Position numbers and translations under genes: made by a program
The notes under the pieces: generated by a model
The model's input: only the letters and a program-made list of their open reading frames with translations
What the model was told of the DNA's origin: nothing
Databases searched by the model: none
In this document: positions 62,501-63,614 of the stretch, one piece after another
Position numbering within the stretch: the first letter of the stretch is position 1
How the letters are laid out: every line of letters begins with the position of its first letter
DNA from: Phoronis australis
Taxonomy: Eukaryota > Phoronida > Phoronidae
Assembly (NCBI GenBank): GCA_002633005.1
Contig: NMRA01000238.1
Coordinates: forward strand, 64,001-128,000
Direction of reading: 5' to 3'
Length of the DNA: 64,000 nt

Positions 62501-63614
62501 TGTTGGAAATCATCAAGACAGGGTTTAGTATCATTATAATAAACCCAACTTTAAACTCCACCATTTTATGTTTTTGGACAAACTAGTTTGCAATTTTGAG
62601 CTTTTTCCACACATAGGCACCAAAGCAGAAATTTAACATTTTTTGTAAAGGTAAAGTTACTAAGATCACCAAGGTCTCTGTGCAATCATAAATATTTTGT
62701 CCAATCAGAATTGACCCAGGGAAAATCCCTTTCATTACTGCTGACCAATCATAGCTTCAAATATTTCACGATGTCAAACAGAAATCAAACATGATGATTA
62801 AATATATTTGTGAACTTAGCACCAACATAAAACAAACCACGATAAGTTCTTACCTTTGACAGTGACCTCTGCACTACATATTACCTCTCCAAAATCATTG
62901 GCAGCTTCGACTGAGTATTTGCCAGTGTCTTCAGGGAATACTTCAGGAATACTTAGTCTACAAAAACACAAGGTGTATACAACACTATGGCACTGAGTGG
63001 CACCAAAAATATCTGTTAACTATAGCTTTGAATTAACAAAAATCTTTCTACTTAAAATCCAACTTGAAATTACTTTTTACATTTTCCAATTGTACTTTGG
63101 TGCAAATTCCAGATAAGTGTCTATGATTCCATGTTCGAATACATTATGGTTTATGTTGATATAAGTTTCTGGTCAAAGTTCTCACTTGATAACCTCAGCT
63201 TTATAGTCATAAATTCGAGTCCGAACTTGAAATCTCTACCTTAAATTTGAAATCTCAAGTTTTTGCTAGTTTGTAGCTCAAAATTTGGGGTCATCAAGTG
63301 CAAACTTGAAACACAATCTCACCAGCATGAACCACGATGTACTCGAGCAGTGAATAAAAGACATGACTTATCTGGAGTTTGCACAAAAGTTGAACGGAAA
63401 ATGTCACAATAAATTTTGAGTTCGATTTCAAGTACAAATAGTAGATTCCAGACCCTGGATGACTGATTGCTGACCTTGCCACGCCATTTGTAAATGTCTG
63501 CTTGAAGTCACCGGATGGTTTGATAATTTTGTCGTTCTTGAACCACGCAATGTCTATCGGAGCTGTGCCCTTGACCTTGGCCATGAGCTCAAGGGGCTCC
63601 CCATCGTTGACGGT
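1..63614 (-). CDS. Twitchin-like giant muscle protein gene, N-terminal portion (spliced locus; exons listed separately)
   Basis: This is a giant intracellular Ig/FN3 protein expected to bind thick filaments and act as a spring and signalling scaffold in muscle. Seen: 17 domains over the window in the order Ig, charged linker, Ig, M-like linker, five Ig, FN3-FN3-Ig, FN3-FN3-Ig, FN3-FN3-FN3, Ig. Ig domains show the core Trp (VKWLKNG, VTWAKNG) and the D-x-G-x-Y turn; FN3 domains show the SLSWxxPxxDGG and YxFRVxAxN signatures. Nearly every domain is split by a phase-0 intron and joined to the next by a phase-1 intron. About 1900 residues are encoded through exon 37. The family is known to have a C-terminal kinase and many FFI super-repeats; these would lie outside the window. 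Titin, projectin or an expanded MyBP-C are alternatives. Twitchin fits best because of the FFI repeats after an Ig-only N-terminus. Range confidence is limited because both ends are missing. Confidence 0.9.
512..669 (-). CDS. Exon 38: Ig domain D17, first half (long isoform)
   Basis: Encodes TPIIDLDGIRDITVKHGQTI, then PVDVPFVAVPTPTVTWAKNG and EDLEESSRTTIK. The ITVKHGQT motif and core Trp match the FFI-repeat Ig class. Acceptor tttacag, donor AAG|gtattt, phase 1 to 0. The 416-bp intron after it (96-511) shows nothing. Confidence 0.93.
1077..1361 (+). mobile_element. R2 MITE-like element, copy 1, TTAA flanked
   Basis: Left end AAGGATACCAAACCC and right end GGGTTTGGTATCCCT are inverted repeats matching at 14 of 15 positions. 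TTAA lies directly outside both (1077-1080 and 1358-1361), as expected for piggyBac-type insertion. 285 bp, no open frame. Confidence 0.75.
1502..1507 (-). terminator. Candidate polyadenylation signal for the short isoform
   Basis: AATAAA on the minus strand about 615 bases after the stop of exon 38-alt; the only canonical signal I see between 1500 and 2121. Confidence 0.4.
2122..3425 (-). CDS. Exon 38-alt: alternative terminal exon, disordered tail with stop
   Basis: A 1304-bp exon after acceptor gtgcatttcag, phase 1, open to a stop. It encodes about 433 residues unlike any domain I know: Ser/Gly/Lys-rich start (GDETSRKMSSGSDSINPQRK), then alternating acidic and basic runs. Three related motifs occur at tail residues 187-198 (DYFEMMFPGERR), 257-269 (DKHFDHRYPGERD) and 333-345 (DYHFDLRFPRERR). 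Basic S/T sites such as ERRKSG and RRRSEG suggest phosphorylation. Spliced to exon 37 it ends the protein before D17, so this isoform lacks the kinase region. The upstream methionines make an independent start possible, but the strong acceptor and fitting phase favour a terminal exon. Confidence 0.83.
3907..4206 (-). CDS. Exon 37: FN3 domain D16 (single 300-bp exon)
   Basis: Encodes LSGATGKPNVDKITNDSVSL, SWAKPVDDGGSPITGYMVEK, then KADVPGLTKGETYQFRVRAE and NALGLGDPSKPTDSIVAENQ. Acceptor cattttccag, donor A|gtaagc, phase 1 to 1. It is the branch point for two endings: exon 38-alt (A+CT gives Thr) or exon 38 (A+CC gives Thr). It makes a third FN3 in a row. The 481-bp intron to exon 38-alt (3426-3906) shows nothing. 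Confidence 0.95.
4207..5354. other. Intron (1.1 kb), nothing recognised
   Basis: AT-rich. The plus-strand open frame at 4225-4602 has no recognisable domain and overlaps the intron's branch/acceptor region of exon 37. Confidence 0.5.
5355..5558 (-). CDS. Exon 36: FN3 domain D15, second half
   Basis: Encodes GYQVEKRPTGRSSNSWVPAH, SSPTEKTSATIMNLPEGKEF, then EFRVRAINAGGQGEPSKPTE and AHLVRDPV. Acceptor actcctcag, donor T|gtaagt, phase 1 to 1. The trailing T joins TT of exon 37 to make Phe. Joining to a nearer alternative acceptor GAG gives a stop or a poor fit. Confidence 0.93.
5430..6952. repeat. Direct duplication of about 760 bp split by a single N
   Basis: 5430-6185 and 6187-6952 both start ACACGGAACTCAAACTCCTT and end GCCATTTGCCAGAACA, with small indels (GAGGAG versus GAG, TTAG versus AATAG, and an 11-bp gain near 6592). 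The unknown base 6186 lies on the join. Most simply two overlapping contigs or haplotypes that were not merged. Confidence 0.88.
6187..6316 (-). pseudogene. Truncated second copy of exon 36
   Basis: Repeats the first 130 bases of exon 36, with its acceptor, and stops at the N without the end of the domain or a donor. It therefore cannot be a working exon as assembled. It belongs to the duplicated block and is probably an assembly artefact. Confidence 0.8.
8229..8526. repeat. Tandem repeat of about 44 bp followed by (GACA)n
   Basis: About five units of ATAAGCCACCAGCAGCAGAT, AAATAGACTTATAGTGTAT type, then GATAGACAGACAGACAGACA continuing as GACA to 8526. Confidence 0.75.
8743..8847 (-). CDS. 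Exon 35: FN3 domain D15, first half
   Basis: Encodes DTPDAPSDLQIKDFDRFSVQ then LAWKAPKNDGGSRIT. FN3 signature LAWKAPKNDGG. Acceptor cttgcag, donor G|gtaaac, phase 1 to 1. The split Gly joins GYQVEK of exon 36. Confidence 0.93.
9340..9383. repeat. Short inverted repeat
   Basis: TCCCAACTTGTT pairs with AACAAGTTGGGA around a loop of 17 bases. It lies in the 728-bp intron 8848-9575, which otherwise shows nothing. Confidence 0.7.
9576..9875 (-). CDS. Exon 34: FN3 domain D14 (single 300-bp exon)
   Basis: Encodes a complete FN3: DKPGMPEGPLEVTDVKANEA, TLSWKPPADNGGAPISDFIV, then CVVKRLDEGKTYQFRVRAEN and LFGLSEPLESTKVVAKNPF. Acceptor ttttgcag, donor G|gttagt, phase 1 to 1. Unlike most domains here it is not split; exon 37 has the same 300-bp size. 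Confidence 0.95.
10721..10856 (-). CDS. Exon 33: Ig domain D13, second half
   Basis: Encodes VNLPTDETSAKVDIPVSRRD then DTGKYTITVNNPSGTETADI and NVIVL. D-T-G-K-Y turn. Acceptor tgtcccag, donor G|gtaagt, phase 0 to 1. The 845-bp intron after it (9876-10720) shows nothing recognised. Confidence 0.93.
10857..12917. other. Intron (2.1 kb) with CpG-bearing block
   Basis: About 11190-12340 is visibly richer in CG dinucleotides than the flanks (for example CGGCGGGGTATGG, GGCGCGCACG, GCGAGCGCACTC). No exon or open frame of note. It may be a regulatory block or an old insertion. Confidence 0.4.
12918..13072 (-). CDS. Exon 32: Ig domain D13, first half
   Basis: Encodes EAPKISLDSLFGTNEIKVRA, then GEPLKIDVGVSGEPTPTVEW and SKDGRKLEPDSR. 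The IKVRAGEPLKIDV motif and core Trp are typical of FFI-repeat Ig domains. Acceptor tgttgtag, donor AGG|gtaatc, phase 1 to 0. Confidence 0.93.
13578..13707 (-). CDS. Exon 31: FN3 domain D12, second half
   Basis: Encodes DLFYADEKVLPNKLYEYRVI then AINAGGESKPSKTTGPIPAK and PEK. Acceptor cccttag, donor G|gtacca, phase 0 to 1. Found by splice-site reading, because its frame has no Met. The 505-bp intron after it (13073-13577) shows nothing. Confidence 0.9.
14181..14353 (-). CDS. Exon 30: FN3 domain D12, first half
   Basis: Encodes DAPSSPESVRCADRDRTFIE, then IEWDPPRSDGGSPIIGYDIE and KKDPKSNMWNRINTSPLK. FN3 signature IEWDPPRSDGG. Acceptor tacacag, donor AAG|gtatac, phase 1 to 0. A longer open frame in another phase covers this exon and is a shadow. 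The 473-bp intron after it shows nothing. Confidence 0.92.
14354..16037. other. Intron (1.7 kb) with R1 copy
   Basis: About 14695-15775 is R1. The plus-strand open frame at 15235-15492 lies inside the repeat. Nothing else seen. Confidence 0.6.
14695..15775 (+). repeat. R1 interspersed repeat, copy A
   Basis: Starts near GAGCTTTGAAATGCGCCCAG. Contains AGAATGGCCATTAGATGGTG, CCGTCAGGTGGCGCAGAAAA, TACTAGGGGGCACAG and AAATTGCCACTAGGAGCACA. The canonical 3' end was not found, so this copy is truncated or the border is uncertain. Confidence 0.55.
16038..16237 (-). CDS. Exon 29: FN3 domain D11, second half
   Basis: Encodes GYRVEKMDMAKGRWEPVKEL, PARITEVAVPKLQEGKQYKF, then RVMAENVQGVSNPLENESPL and VAKNPY. 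Acceptor gtcccag, donor G|gtgggt, phase 2 to 1. Confidence 0.93.
16820..16925 (-). CDS. Exon 28: FN3 domain D11, first half
   Basis: Encodes DKPSAPEGPLEVSDVFADRC then KLSWKPPKDSGGLDL. FN3 signature LSWKPPKDSGG. Acceptor tttcacag, donor AC|gtatgt, phase 1 to 2. The phase-2 internal intron falls at the split Thr before GYRVEK. The 582-bp intron after it (16238-16819) shows nothing. Confidence 0.9.
17562..17706 (-). CDS. Exon 27: Ig domain D10, second half
   Basis: Encodes PCDCPFVTTDKDSTLKNNNP, then NRGDSGEYTIVVENDSGVDQ and ASVNIEVL. D-S-G-E-Y turn. Acceptor atctag, donor G|gtacgt, phase 0 to 1. The 262-bp intron splitting this domain and the 636-bp intron after it (16926-17561) show nothing. 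Confidence 0.92.
17969..18093 (-). CDS. Exon 26: Ig domain D10, first half
   Basis: Encodes RPPKIDTSGLKDMKVKAGQP, then FALKVPVDGIPPPTVKWLKN and GE. The KVKAGQP motif and core Trp are typical of the Ig in FFI repeats. Acceptor tctgtag, donor GAG|gtaatt, phase 1 to 0. Confidence 0.93.
18330..18432. repeat. Short tandem array CGCTACAAGGGGG
   Basis: About eight units of (G)ACGCTACAAGGGG or GCGCTACAAGGGG. Intronic. Confidence 0.8.
18640..19225. repeat. Diverged tandem repeat, roughly 170-250-bp units
   Basis: About three units share AAAATGG(A/T/C)C, GTGGTGCTGCA, CTGCCCAAATAT/CGTCCCAAAATTGACTGGT, CTCTTC(T)TCCCAAAAATACT and a pyrimidine-poor end. Homology was judged by eye and unit limits are approximate. 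Confidence 0.5.
19653..19803 (-). CDS. Exon 25: FN3 domain D9, second half
   Basis: Encodes AMETKPGEVHATVAGLKEGT, then QYQFRVKAVNAAGSSEPSET and SDVCLATPKA. Acceptor tctacag, donor A|gtaagt, phase 0 to 1. Y-Q-F-R-V-K-A-V-N is the FN3 F strand. Confidence 0.93.
20077..20405. repeat. Minisatellite, unit 21 bp
   Basis: About 15 copies of GTAGCACATATGGTCTACAC plus A, with CATATG changing to CGTATG, CACACG or CACATG. Because 21 is a multiple of three it leaves frames open on both strands; these are not genes. It lies in the 615-bp intron splitting FN3 D9. Confidence 0.9.
20419..20570 (-). CDS. Exon 24: FN3 domain D9, first half
   Basis: Encodes DPPTAPGKPQMADWDADRIT, then ISWSPPSSDGGSKIKKYIIQ and KQEKPGAKWVE. 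FN3 signature ISWSPPSSDGG. Acceptor ctcttgcag, donor GAG|gttagt, phase 1 to 0. Confidence 0.93.
20571..21849. other. Intron (1.3 kb) with decayed copies of an exon end
   Basis: Holds three copies of the exon 23 3' boundary; otherwise unrecognised AT-rich sequence. Confidence 0.7.
21425..21832 (-). pseudogene. Duplicated fragments of the exon 23 3' end and donor site
   Basis: Three blocks (about 21425-21468, 21728-21781, 21782-21832) match the last 30 bases of exon 23 plus about 20 bases of its intron. In gene sense each reads GATxTxxTGGCCAAGGAT-like, then TTTG. The donor GT survives in the first (TTTGGTACTT). It is changed to GA in the other two (TTTGACAC, TTTGATAC). The last two are tandem with the real exon end at a period of about 52 bp. 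Confidence 0.75.
21850..21985 (-). CDS. Exon 23: FN3 domain D8, second half
   Basis: Encodes CKDTTVPIEGLTENHRYKFR, then VMAVNSEGTSEPLEALTDVL and AKDPF. Y-K-F-R-V is the FN3 F strand. Acceptor tcttttag, donor G|gtatgt, phase 0 to 1. Its 3' end and donor site are the source of the tandem fragments at 21425-21832. The 562-bp intron upstream (21986-22547) holds only a small inverted repeat, CCAACCTGTC to GACAGGTTG, near 22035-22068. Confidence 0.93.
22548..22720 (-). CDS. Exon 22: FN3 domain D8, first half
   Basis: Encodes DKPSPPKGPLDVEDIFKDHC, then VLEWDPPVDDGGCPIKHYMV and QMKDATEDPDGDWKDAKK. FN3 signature LEWDPPVDDGG. Acceptor tgtgcag, donor AAG|gtgtgt, phase 1 to 0. This begins the FFI repeats. 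Confidence 0.93.
22916..23110 (-). CDS. Exon 21: Ig domain D7, remainder
   Basis: Encodes TPNPVVKWLKDGNPVDEDTV, EIKQQHKNVDFCIPKAKRAD, then DGLYELELSNSEGTEKVPVR and IKVL. Core Trp and D-D-G-L-Y turn are present. Acceptor cactccag, donor G|gtaagg, phase 1 to 1. Last of the five-Ig run. Confidence 0.93.
23535..23627 (-). CDS. Exon 20: Ig domain D7, first third
   Basis: Encodes AKPPKVDLSGVPKEITVKAG then DKVDLKFPYTG. This is the A-B region of the KVKAG/ITVKAG type that typifies the Ig preceding FN3 pairs in twitchin. Acceptor tgtacag, donor G|gtgagt, phase 1 to 1. The 424-bp intron after it (23111-23534) shows nothing. Confidence 0.9.
24038..24165 (-). CDS. Exon 19: Ig domain D6, second half
   Basis: Encodes VLATKEGNNELLTFTDLVMD then DEAIYTCRIGDRETEAELLV and DE. 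Y-T-C marks the F strand. Acceptor ttctccag, donor A|gtaaga, phase 2 to 1. The 410-bp intron after it (23628-24037) shows nothing recognised. Confidence 0.92.
24520..24664 (-). CDS. Exon 18: Ig domain D6, first half
   Basis: Encodes PEVRIIKQLEDIHGIEGRKA, then QLKTVVDNPHLHPAKWFKDG and KELKPDGK. Core Trp present. Acceptor ccattcag, donor AG|gtattg, phase 1 to 2. The phase-2 internal intron is unusual here, since most domains are split in phase 0. The 354-bp intron after it (24166-24519) shows nothing recognised. Confidence 0.92.
25004..25148 (-). CDS. Exon 17: Ig domain D5, second half
   Basis: Encodes EIGPSDKYDIREDGQIRELV, then VKDINKKDEGKYVCRLQKKT and CSARLSVA. K-D-E-G-K-Y-V-C is the F-strand signature. 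Acceptor ccttatag, donor C|gtaagt, phase 0 to 1. The 339-bp intron after it (24665-25003) shows nothing recognised. Confidence 0.92.
26190..26500. repeat. Degenerate minisatellite
   Basis: About ten irregular units containing CACTGTGCACCATATACACA and GACA. The long minus-strand open frame here (26172-26591) is a product of the repeat. Confidence 0.7.
27820..28895 (+). repeat. R1 interspersed repeat, copy B
   Basis: Carries TAGCCACAAGAGGGCACC, CAAATTTCATAAAGAGCC-like phrases and the family 3' end GACAGAGATGACAGCAATAT with GCACCCACACATGTATATCA. Diverged. Plus orientation. Confidence 0.55.
30600..30721 (-). CDS. Exon 16: Ig domain D5, first half
   Basis: Encodes EPEYEFTKTLKDLEHLEKED then AVFQVRVDDPDAKVTWIRRD and E. 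The core Trp is in VTWIRRDE; the B-strand Cys is replaced by Val. Acceptor tttcccag, donor GAG|gtaatg, phase 1 to 0. The 629-bp intron before it (30722-31350) shows nothing. Confidence 0.92.
31351..31489 (-). CDS. Exon 15: Ig domain D4, second half
   Basis: Encodes EKGSHISQQRRENRCILIIR, then QALYEDGAEYSCKVEGDETH and CKLIVE. F-strand Cys in the Y-S-C turn. Acceptor gtttcag, donor G|gtaagt, phase 0 to 1. Common to both versions of exon 14. Confidence 0.92.
33280..33335. repeat. Imperfect palindrome (56 bp)
   Basis: CTGTTAAGTGCTGATTCTCA and GGT pair with ACCTGAGAATCTGTGCTTAA and CAG across a 10-base AT-rich loop. There are four mismatches in 23 pairs. Could be a short MITE remnant or a hairpin RNA. 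Confidence 0.7.
33620..33990. repeat. Minisatellite, unit about 29 bp
   Basis: About 13 copies of a unit built on AAGACCCATACCCCTGTACA and GTAGACAAT. All open frames crossing it on either strand are repeat artefacts. Confidence 0.85.
34526..35432 (+). mobile_element. R3 terminal-inverted-repeat element, copy 1
   Basis: Left end TTGTCCCCCGCCGCC pairs with right end GCGCGGCAGGGGACAA. The interior shares CCCACCTACACCTAGG, TGACTTTGAAAACGATGTCA-type phrases and AAATTTAACTGG with the copy at 57557. No open reading frame; a long MITE or solo non-autonomous DNA element. Confidence 0.7.
37199..37338 (-). CDS. Exon 14b: Ig domain D4 first half, mutually exclusive version B
   Basis: A 140-bp exon encoding RKPTFKFTQKLNKTYKTQKR, then KDVQLECFVSDIRVPVSWYK and NDELIK. 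Acceptor attattacag, donor AAA|gtaagt, phase 1 to 0. Both versions join exon 13 (split Pro codon) and exon 15. Differences cluster around the B-C region and the C-C' turn, so the two isoforms would present different surfaces on one Ig domain. Confidence 0.92.
37675..37814 (-). CDS. Exon 14a: Ig domain D4 first half, mutually exclusive version A
   Basis: A 140-bp exon encoding RKPIYYFTQKLPSQYFVKKN, then ASFQIECFTNDVDVPVKWYK and NGTPVI. B-strand Cys and core Trp are present. Acceptor tcgtttcag, donor ATT|gtaagt, phase 1 to 0. It shares length, phases and 22 of 46 residues with exon 14b, 336 bp downstream. Including both would shift the frame, so they must be alternatives. Confidence 0.9.
37815..41522. 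other. Intron (3.7 kb) with promoter-like cluster
   Basis: Holds CpG-bearing sequence at about 37990-38720 with NRF1/YY1/ETS-type sites. It also holds a CTCF-like site on the minus strand near 39593-39606, and dispersed CCAATAGGTGGAGT-like phrases (40243, 40693) in a loosely repetitive 39.5-40.9 kb block. No exon seen. Confidence 0.5.
38515..38685. promoter_or_regulatory. Promoter-like motif cluster (YY1, ETS, NRF1, CCAAT)
   Basis: GCCGCCATCTTG at 38519-38530 (YY1 type), ACTTCCGG at 38537-38544 (ETS type), the perfect palindrome GCGCATGCGC at 38661-38670 (NRF1) and CCAAT at about 38676. This combination is typical of TATA-less CpG promoters. It lies 0.7-0.9 kb upstream, in gene sense, of exons 14a and 14b. 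It could drive a shortened internal transcript or an unseen plus-strand RNA; it could also be chance or repeat-derived. Confidence 0.35.
41523..41703 (-). CDS. Exon 13: Ig domain D3, second part
   Basis: Encodes VPPAVRWFKNKLEIFHGDKY, HFESAKTIQRLKINKLNVND, then GGRFTCQCNKVQTAAWLYVE. Core Trp, F-strand Cys and the N-D-G-G-R-F turn are present. Acceptor ccactag, donor C|gtaggt, phase 0 to 1. The C completes CCC or CCG (Pro) with either version of exon 14. Confidence 0.92.
41886..41978 (-). CDS. Exon 12: Ig domain D3, first part
   Basis: Encodes EPEKFVRDLEDVRAKEEDGS then AEFEAEFCKTK, the A and B strands of D3 with the B-strand Cys. Acceptor gtttcag, donor AAG|gtatta, phase 0 to 0. The 623-bp intron before it (41979-42601) shows nothing recognised. 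Confidence 0.9.
42602..42730 (-). CDS. Exon 11: M-like linker with two kinase-A-type sites
   Basis: Encodes EGKRKMSQDKGRRDSKDHGS, then RKASLADIIPDWPTLQHREK and KKE. RRDS and RKAS both fit the protein kinase A consensus, and the IPDWP stretch follows directly. Acceptor acttatag, donor GAG|gtaagc, phase 0 to 0. The 129-bp exon is read in the frame set by exons 10 and 12; the longer open frame covering it in another phase is spurious. Confidence 0.88.
42731..44774. other. Intron (2.0 kb), nothing recognised
   Basis: AT-rich sequence with a short (CA)n near 43765. Two plus-strand open frames (43384-43608, 43595-43927) resemble nothing known. Confidence 0.5.
44775..44878 (-). CDS. Exon 10b: alternative linker exon with RRTS site
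   Basis: A 104-bp exon encoding DTPKNTPSGSRRTSIIEQTL then LNLRKVDGDSDSEGP. Acceptor ccctctag, donor CCG|gtaaga, phase 1 to 0, the same phases as exon 10a. RRTS matches the protein kinase A consensus R-R-x-S, and SDSE is a casein-kinase-2-type site (motif knowledge, not proof). In molluscan twitchin, kinase A phosphorylation of linkers controls catch tension, so this is a candidate regulated site. Confidence 0.82.
45680..45708 (-). CDS. Exon 10a: alternative linker micro-exon
   Basis: A 29-bp exon: acceptor tgcttctag, donor GAG|gtaacg. With the G from exon 9 it reads VEKDEKKKEE, phase 1 to 0. It cannot be followed by exon 10b, which needs phase 1, but joins exon 11 in frame. It encodes only charged residues and no phosphorylation site. 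It could be a cryptic exon; splice signals and fitting phase support it, but it is very short. The intron 44879-45679 between the two alternatives shows nothing recognised. Confidence 0.55.
45709..47038. other. Intron (1.3 kb) with R1 copy
   Basis: About 46075-46815 is an R1 element. The remainder is unrecognised. Confidence 0.6.
46075..46815 (+). repeat. R1 interspersed repeat, copy C
   Basis: Starts near GTCGAAATGCGCCCATG and ends with GACAGAGATGACGGCAATGT plus GCACCCACATATATG. Contains AAATTGCCACTAGGGGACAG and GCCAAATTTTGTGAA. Same orientation as the other copies. Confidence 0.6.
47039..47097 (-). CDS. Exon 9: M-like linker
   Basis: A 59-bp exon encoding EHDKTKAEEEDVDWGNLKP after a split Lys codon. 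Acceptor tttacag, donor G|gtattc, phase 2 to 1. It ends with a G that gives Val or Asp depending on which of the two downstream alternative exons follows. Confidence 0.85.
47098..47922. other. Intron (0.8 kb) with R1 fragment
   Basis: About 47250-47720 carries R1 phrases (TACCACTAAGGGGCAC, AAATTGCCATTAGGGTGC, AAATTGCCACCAG). Only a fragment, with no clear ends. Confidence 0.5.
47923..47968 (-). CDS. Exon 8: start of M-like linker
   Basis: A 46-bp exon encoding DPKDATLDFRNLLKH. Acceptor attctag, donor AA|gtaagt, phase 1 to 2. The LDFRNLLK stretch right after D2 resembles the LDFxxLLKK start of the vertebrate MyBP-C M-motif (family knowledge). The 205-bp intron upstream of it is unremarkable. 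Confidence 0.85.
48174..48416 (-). CDS. Exon 7: Ig domain D2 (single-exon domain)
   Basis: Encodes nearly the whole domain: GDNIEFGFGVSGDYMPKVRV, FKGKRELRSDTRTTIDINES, MKKAKVTIAKARYPDEGKYG, then VALEGKSGSITDQVKFSVFVK. It has the D-E-G-K-Y turn, but the usual core Trp is replaced (VRVFKGKR). 243 bp, acceptor gtaccag, donor G|gtttgt, phase 1 to 1. This is the equivalent of C1 if the MyBP-C comparison holds. Confidence 0.9.
48480..48895. repeat. Minisatellite, unit about 47 bp
   Basis: Around eight copies built on ATTGAAAGCTGTGTCACTAG, ATGGCGTTACAGTTTTATTG and GCCAAAT. Each copy carries TCACTAGATGGC(G/A)TTAC, one or two bases away from the CTCF core. The last copy runs into the N-split duplication. 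Confidence 0.75.
48882..49858. repeat. Direct duplication of about 488 bp split by a single N
   Basis: 48882-49370 and 49372-49858 both start GGCCAAATATTGAATGCT and end CTTGATTGGAT, with only scattered base differences between them. The unknown base at 49371 lies exactly on the join. This looks like two overlapping contigs or haplotypes placed end to end rather than a real duplication. Confidence 0.85.
50024..50161 (-). CDS. Exon 6: linker into Ig domain D2
   Basis: Encodes AKPVVDESIYETEGPKRKPK, a Pro/Glu stretch (QPKPEPEPEVGG), then PKMTGKPDNLVVSEG, the A strand of D2. Acceptor gctttcag, donor G|gtatta, phase 1 to 1. It links the elastic region to the next folded domain. Confidence 0.9.
50162..52058. 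other. Intron (1.9 kb) with R1 repeat
   Basis: About 50650-51690 is an R1 copy. The rest contains a short tandem GGTCAGCTACAGA near 51955-51975 and nothing else recognised. Confidence 0.6.
50650..51690 (+). repeat. R1 interspersed repeat, copy E (best-preserved)
   Basis: Starts near GCATTGAAATGCGCCCACG and ends GACAGAGATGACGGCAATAT followed by GTACCCACATTTAATATGTG. The interior repeats AAAATGGCCACTAGATGGCA and AAATTGCCACTAGGG several times, together with CATCCGAAAAC and CAAATTTCATAAAAATCCGT. Three CTCF-core-like sites lie inside (50739-50752, 51034-51047, 51482-51495). No coding capacity recognised. Confidence 0.65.
52059..52151 (-). CDS. Exon 5: acidic linker
   Basis: Encodes DPPSTRTFYDGESDEDVPDE then IFTSPVNPENS. 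Acceptor ccccttaag, donor G|gtattc, phase 1 to 1. Short Ser/Asp/Glu-rich segment, skippable without frame loss. The acceptor ends in AAG rather than CAG, behind a good pyrimidine tract. Confidence 0.82.
55565..55830. repeat. Minisatellite, unit about 37 bp
   Basis: About seven diverged copies of a unit built on ATCTAGTTATCTGAGCATAG and CAATACATGCACATGAG. The middle copies are most alike. Intronic. Confidence 0.7.
57557..58374 (+). mobile_element. R3 terminal-inverted-repeat element, copy 2
   Basis: Left end ATGTCCCCCGCCACCGC and right end AAGCGGTGGGGGACAAA are inverted repeats of each other. The interior has tandem-like phrases (TGATGTCAAGGTCACCAAAAT, CCCACCTACACCTTGG) shared with the element at 34526-35432. 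No open frame, so non-autonomous. Confidence 0.65.
58507..58614 (-). CDS. Exon 4: linker, Asn/Lys-rich
   Basis: Encodes ANGIKANGPVNVNGEKNAEK followed by KNPPLKKRLPSTINEE. Acceptor ctcattag, donor G|gtaagg, phase 1 to 1, so it is a skippable cassette by phase. Basic, low complexity, no fold expected. It continues the N-terminal elastic linker. Confidence 0.85.
58615..61250. other. Intron (2.6 kb) mostly filled by an R1 repeat
   Basis: Contains the R1 element at about 59210-60870 and a CTCF-core-like site at 58929-58942. No exon seen. Confidence 0.6.
59210..60870 (+). repeat. R1 interspersed repeat, copy F
   Basis: Carries family hallmarks: repeated ATTGCCACTAGG/ATTGCCACAAGGGGGC motifs, TGCCAAATTTCATGA-like phrases, CATCCAAAAAT, and a 3' end resembling GACAGAGATGACGGCAATAT (here GGACAGGAATGACGGCATAATGC at about 60828). 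Diverged and longer than other copies. Plus orientation, antisense to the host gene. No transposase or reverse-transcriptase frame is visible. Confidence 0.55.
61251..61721 (-). CDS. Exon 3: charged PEVK-like linker with pentapeptide array
   Basis: A 471-bp exon (acceptor ttcctgcag, donor G|gtaagg, phase 1 to 1). The first half is Lys/Glu/Pro-rich sequence (VAPALTNKPKDEDKIQAKK and onward), then MKKKLEKKEEEPDPKLNRFG. The second half is about 15 consecutive five-residue units alternating KKDEP and KKVEP, ending KKPEVKKEPE. At DNA level this is a 15-bp coding minisatellite (about 61271-61480 on the plus strand). It should be a disordered, elastic polyampholyte like titin PEVK. Repeat number is likely to vary between alleles (inference). 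Open frames on the opposite strand here are shadows of the array. Confidence 0.93.
61722..62853. other. Intron (1.1 kb) holding an R2 MITE copy
   Basis: Holds the inverted-repeat element at 62182-62534. The rest is AT-rich with no recognised feature. Confidence 0.6.
62182..62534 (-). mobile_element. R2 MITE-like element, copy 2
   Basis: Begins with GGATACCAAACCGGG and ends with CAGGGTTTAGTATC, which are imperfect terminal inverted repeats. Its internal sequence (TTTTGGCCTATCAACAC) is the reverse complement of the right end of the copy at 1077-1361, so the two copies are in opposite orientation. No coding capacity, hence non-autonomous. This copy has no clear TTAA flank. Confidence 0.6.
62854..62957 (-). 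CDS. Exon 2: Ig domain D1, second part
   Basis: Encodes LSIPEVFPEDTGKYSVEAAN and then FGEVICSAEVTVK. This contains the D-x-G-x-Y turn and the final strand that close D1. The acceptor is tttgtag and the donor is G|gtaaga; phases are 2 in and 1 out. The split G joins TA of exon 3 to give Val. No other start or function is suggested. Confidence 0.9.
63475..63614 (-). CDS. Exon 1: Ig domain D1, first part
   Basis: Encodes TVNDGEPLELMAKVKG, the core Trp in IAWFKND, and FTNGVA. This is the B-to-E strand region of an I-set Ig domain. The acceptor is ctaacag and the donor is AG|gtcagc; the exon starts in phase 0 and ends in phase 2. The A strand must come from an exon beyond the window. The FTNGVARLSI join to exon 2 reads like the conserved N-terminal Ig of twitchin. 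The following 517-bp intron (62958-63474) holds nothing I recognise. Confidence 0.88.

Noticed and set aside
1-63614. Gene is a true MyBP-C orthologue
   Set aside because: MyBP-C has at most 11 domains; here 17 domains with repeating FFI units are already present and the gene continues.
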